Source of the DNA: Acidimicrobiales bacterium
Lineage (GTDB): Bacteria; Actinomycetota; Acidimicrobiia; Acidimicrobiales; JAHWLA01
Assembly: GCA_035536915.1 (NCBI GenBank)
Contig: DATLNE010000031.1
Location: forward strand, 62,001 to 126,000
DNA: 64,000 nucleotides
Direction: 5' to 3'
How positions within the stretch are numbered: position 1 is the stretch's first letter; every line of letters starts with the position of its first letter. The notes below the pieces were generated by a model. It saw nothing but the letters and a program-made list of their open reading frames with translations. It did not search any database and was not told the origin of the DNA. This document shows positions 61,966-64,000 of this stretch, in pieces. The position numbers and the translations under genes were made by a program.

Positions 61966-63344
61966 AGCGCCCCCTCGATCGACGCGGCGAGAGACAGCAA
62001 GAGGTCTTCGCGGCCCGGCGGGCCCACCAGTTGCACACCTACCGGCAAGCCCGTGGCATCTCTGCCTGCGGGCATGCTGAGGGCGGGTTGGCCGGTGACG
62101 TTGAAGGGCTGGGTGAACGCGATGTGGCGTGCCACCAGGCGGGTCACGGCGAGCGGGTCGCCCGGCGGGGGGTCGTAGTCGGCCAACGGCACCGCCGGCT
62201 CCGGCACGGTGGGCGTGAGGAGGATGTCGATGTCACCCTGACGCTCGATCACGGCTGCACCCCAGACGTGCACACGGGTGCGGGCTGCTTCGTAGGCCTC
62301 GGCCCCGACGGGCTCGGTCGGCGCAGCCAAGGCCCAGGTGTAGGGCTCGACGTCGGCTTCGCCGAGCTCGCGCCCCAGTGCCTGGGCGATGCGAGCCATG
62401 CGCGCCCGTGCACCGACCCGGGCAAGAGTACGCAGGGCGTCGAGGGGTGCCCCCTCGAACACGCCGGCGACCACGTCAAGGCGATGCCCGGCGTGGCGGA
62501 GCGCTTCGACGGTGCGATCCACCGCCGCAGCGCACGAGGGCGCGATGGGGCCGGCTTCCAACACGCCGATGCGCAAGGTGTGCGGCGGGCGTGTGACGGC
62601 CTCGATGAACGAGGGCGGCGTGGCGGCCGGGTGATAGAGCTGGCCCGGCACGGCTCCGGCCAGCGCGTCGAGGAGGCCGCCCATGTCGCGCACCGAGCGG
62701 GCAAGGCCGAACTCGACCGCATAGGGGTCGACGAAGTCGGAGGGCAACGGCATGCGTCCCCGGGACGGCTTGAGCCCGTACACGCCACACCAAGCGGCGG
62801 GGATGCGGAGGCTGCCCGCCAAGTCGTTGCCGTGGGCAAAGGGCACCGCACCCACGGCGACGGCGACTGCCGAGCCGCCCGAGGATCCGCCGGGGGAGCG
62901 CTCGGGGGCCCAAGGGTTGCGGGTCGGGCCGTTGGCGAGTGGCTGGGTGGTGGTCTGGAGCCCCAGCTCAGACGTCGCGCCTCGGCCCACGGCGATAAGC
63001 CCACTGGCGCGTAGGCGCTGCCCGAGCGGCGTATCGGCAGGCGACCGGTAGCCCGCGTTCCGCAGCACGCGGTTGCCCATGGTGAAGGGCATGCCCGCCT
63101 GGGTCGCCCCCAGGTCCTTGAGGAGGAAGGGGACGCAGGCGAAGGGGCCGGAGCGGTCGCTTCGGCGGGCGGCATCGACGGCTTCGTCACCGAGGTCGGC
63201 GGAAAGGCAGTTGAACCGTTCGTGGGCCTCGCGCGTCCGCTCGACTGCTTCGGTGACCGCTTCCACCGGGTCGAGGTCGCCGCGCCGGATGGCCTCGGCA
63301 AATCCGGTGGCGTCGGCGCCCTGGACCTCGTCGAGCAGCGTCAT
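61962..63344 (-). CDS. Amidase-signature enzyme
   Basis: 460 residues from ATG 63344. The Ser-Ser-Lys triad of the family is visible: Lys in VPFLLKDLGAT, the middle Ser and nucleophile Ser in ERSPGGSSGGSAVAVAVGAV and NDLAGSLRIPAAWCG. Such enzymes hydrolyse amides or esters of diverse substrates. It is coupled by 4-base overlaps to the exporter and to the GNAT gene, so it may process an exported compound. It lacks the features of a GatA tRNA amidotransferase context. Confidence 0.91.
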   Translation of the reverse strand: MTLLDEVQGADATGFAEAIRRGDLDPVEAVTEAVERTREAHERFNCLSADLGDEAVDAARRSDRSGPFACVPFLLKDLGATQAGMPFTMGNRVLRNAGYRSPADTPLGQRLRASGLIAVGRGATSELGLQTTTQPLANGPTRNPWAPERSPGGSSGGSAVAVAVGAVPFAHGNDLAGSLRIPAAWCGVYGLKPSRGRMPLPSDFVDPYAVEFGLARSVRDMGGLLDALAGAVPGQLYHPAATPPSFIEAVTRPPHTLRIGVLEAGPIAPSCAAAVDRTVEALRHAGHRLDVVAGVFEGAPLDALRTLARVGARARMARIAQALGRELGEADVEPYTWALAAPTEPVGAEAYEAARTRVHVWGAAVIERQGDIDILLTPTVPEPAVPLADYDPPPGDPLAVTRLVARHIAFTQPFNVTGQPALSMPAGRDATGLPVGVQLVGPPGREDLLLSLAASIEGAL

Positions 63345-64000
63345 CGGGCGAGCTGGGTGAACGCATCGAAGAACGCGGTTGTCGCACCGATGACGCTCGA
63401 CGGCGCGAACGTGGCTCCGTTGAACTCCGGCCGCGCCGGCCGGGTCCCTCCCTCGACGCGGAGCAGGCGTTCCACGTAGGCCTCGAGCGCGCCGGTCAGC
63501 GACGGGGCCGACTGCGCAATCGCCTCCTCGTAGCCCAGCGTGAGGTCGGTGACGTACAGCCACCCCACCGTGCCGGGCGGGATGGCCCATCCGACGGGCA
63601 AGGGCATGTCACCATGGCGGAAGCTGATCTCGGCGCCGCTGAAGGACCACTCGATGTCCAGCCCGCATGCCTGGATGTGCTCGAACAACGCCAACATCGC
63701 GGACCGATGGTGGGTGTCGAGCACGGCTAAGAAACGATCCTCGTCCCAGACCGGCTTGCGCATGTACACGCGCTCGAATCCGTCCTCTTCGCGTTGGTCG
63801 AAGACCGTGAAACCAGCTGCTTGATACAGGGCGATGTTCTCTGTCATGCGCACGTTGGTGTGAAGTCGAAGCTCGCTCACGCCGGCAGCCCGCGCCTGCG
63901 CCTCTGCGTGCATGAGAAAATGCACGCCCAGCCCCCGCTTCTGGTACGTGGGCGTGATCGCCGCGTTCTCGATGTACACATGGTCGTCGGCCACCTTGAC
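63341..64000 (-). CDS. GNAT acetyltransferase with C-terminal extra domain (5' end beyond window)
   Basis: The frame is open to the right edge, so the true start is probably outside; the first in-frame GTG is at 63994. The visible part has the acetyl-CoA site TYQKRGLGVHFLMHAEA and the GNAT end NVRMTENIALYQAAGF. The next ~130 residues (from VWDEDRFLAVLDTHHRSAML) are an additional domain not typical of GNAT, with no recognised family. The stop overlaps the amidase start by 4 bases. Confidence 0.8.
   Translation of the reverse strand, partial: VKVADDHVYIENAAITPTYQKRGLGVHFLMHAEAQARAAGVSELRLHTNVRMTENIALYQAAGFTVFDQREEDGFERVYMRKPVWDEDRFLAVLDTHHRSAMLALFEHIQACGLDIEWSFSGAEISFRHGDMPLPVGWAIPPGTVGWLYVTDLTLGYEEAIAQSAPSLTGALEAYVERLLRVEGGTRPARPEFNGATFAPSSVIGATTAFFDAFTQLAR

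Overview
The window is a high-GC actinobacterial chromosome segment. GTG and TTG starts are frequent and neighbouring genes often overlap by 4 bp. Family content (PucR/CdaR regulators, DinB-fold proteins of the mycothiol-dependent type, DUF222-HNH endonuclease, a YvcK-GAPDH-PGK-TPI-SecG backbone) suggests a member of Acidimicrobiia or a close relative. That placement is inferred from gene content, not from a phylogeny. No rRNA, CRISPR array or prophage is visible.

Layout: 1-5.9 kb holds the 3' end of a PKD-like protein, a methyltransferase, two tandem PucR-type regulators and a sigma factor with its own membrane segment. 5.96-10.9 kb is the conserved rapZ-yvcK-gap-pgk-tpiA-secG block, without whiA between yvcK and gap. 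11-18.4 kb is a complete peptide-type ABC importer with a substrate-binding lipoprotein at each end. 18.1-22.8 kb pairs a minus-strand ApbE/ferric-reductase-like operon with a divergent two-component system. tRNA-Leu(GAG) follows, then a decayed serine recombinase and a two-gene AbiE-like toxin-antitoxin or defence pair (22.8-25.5 kb). 26-31.3 kb has a Cu-SOD-like secreted protein divergent from a five-gene ECF sigma / zinc-finger anti-sigma / ABC exporter operon.

32.3-36.6 kb is a compact class I lanthipeptide cluster: LanB, two tandem precursor peptides and a LanC with a Cys-Cys zinc motif. The second precursor is a 50-residue ORF. It is followed by a collapsed tryptophanase pseudogene, a cyclic-nucleotide-binding protein, an acyl-CoA-dehydrogenase-like flavoprotein, a GAF protein, an SRPBCC protein and a zinc alcohol dehydrogenase. 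An insertion sequence with visible inverted ends and a frameshifted transposase lies at 43.5-44.5 kb. At 44.8-48.9 kb a YdeP-type molybdoenzyme is translationally coupled to MEDS-STAS and MEDS-ATPase proteins, which look like a partner-switching regulator.

48.9-55 kb carries a DinB-fold protein, a catalase-like protein, an HNH endonuclease, an OSBS/N-acylamino-acid racemase enzyme, two TetR regulators around a palindrome-rich intergenic region, and a third MEDS protein. 55-60.1 kb is a phenylalanine/tyrosine degradation locus: phenylalanine hydroxylase, Lrp regulator, HPP dioxygenase, fumarylacetoacetase and an aminotransferase fused to a DinB-like domain. 60.2-64 kb is a minus-strand operon of a two-gene ABC exporter, an amidase and a GNAT protein cut by the window end.

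The parts most likely to be under-described are the lanthipeptide cluster, the aminotransferase-DinB fusion, the molybdoenzyme-MEDS operon, the ECF/ABC operon and the AbiE-like pair.
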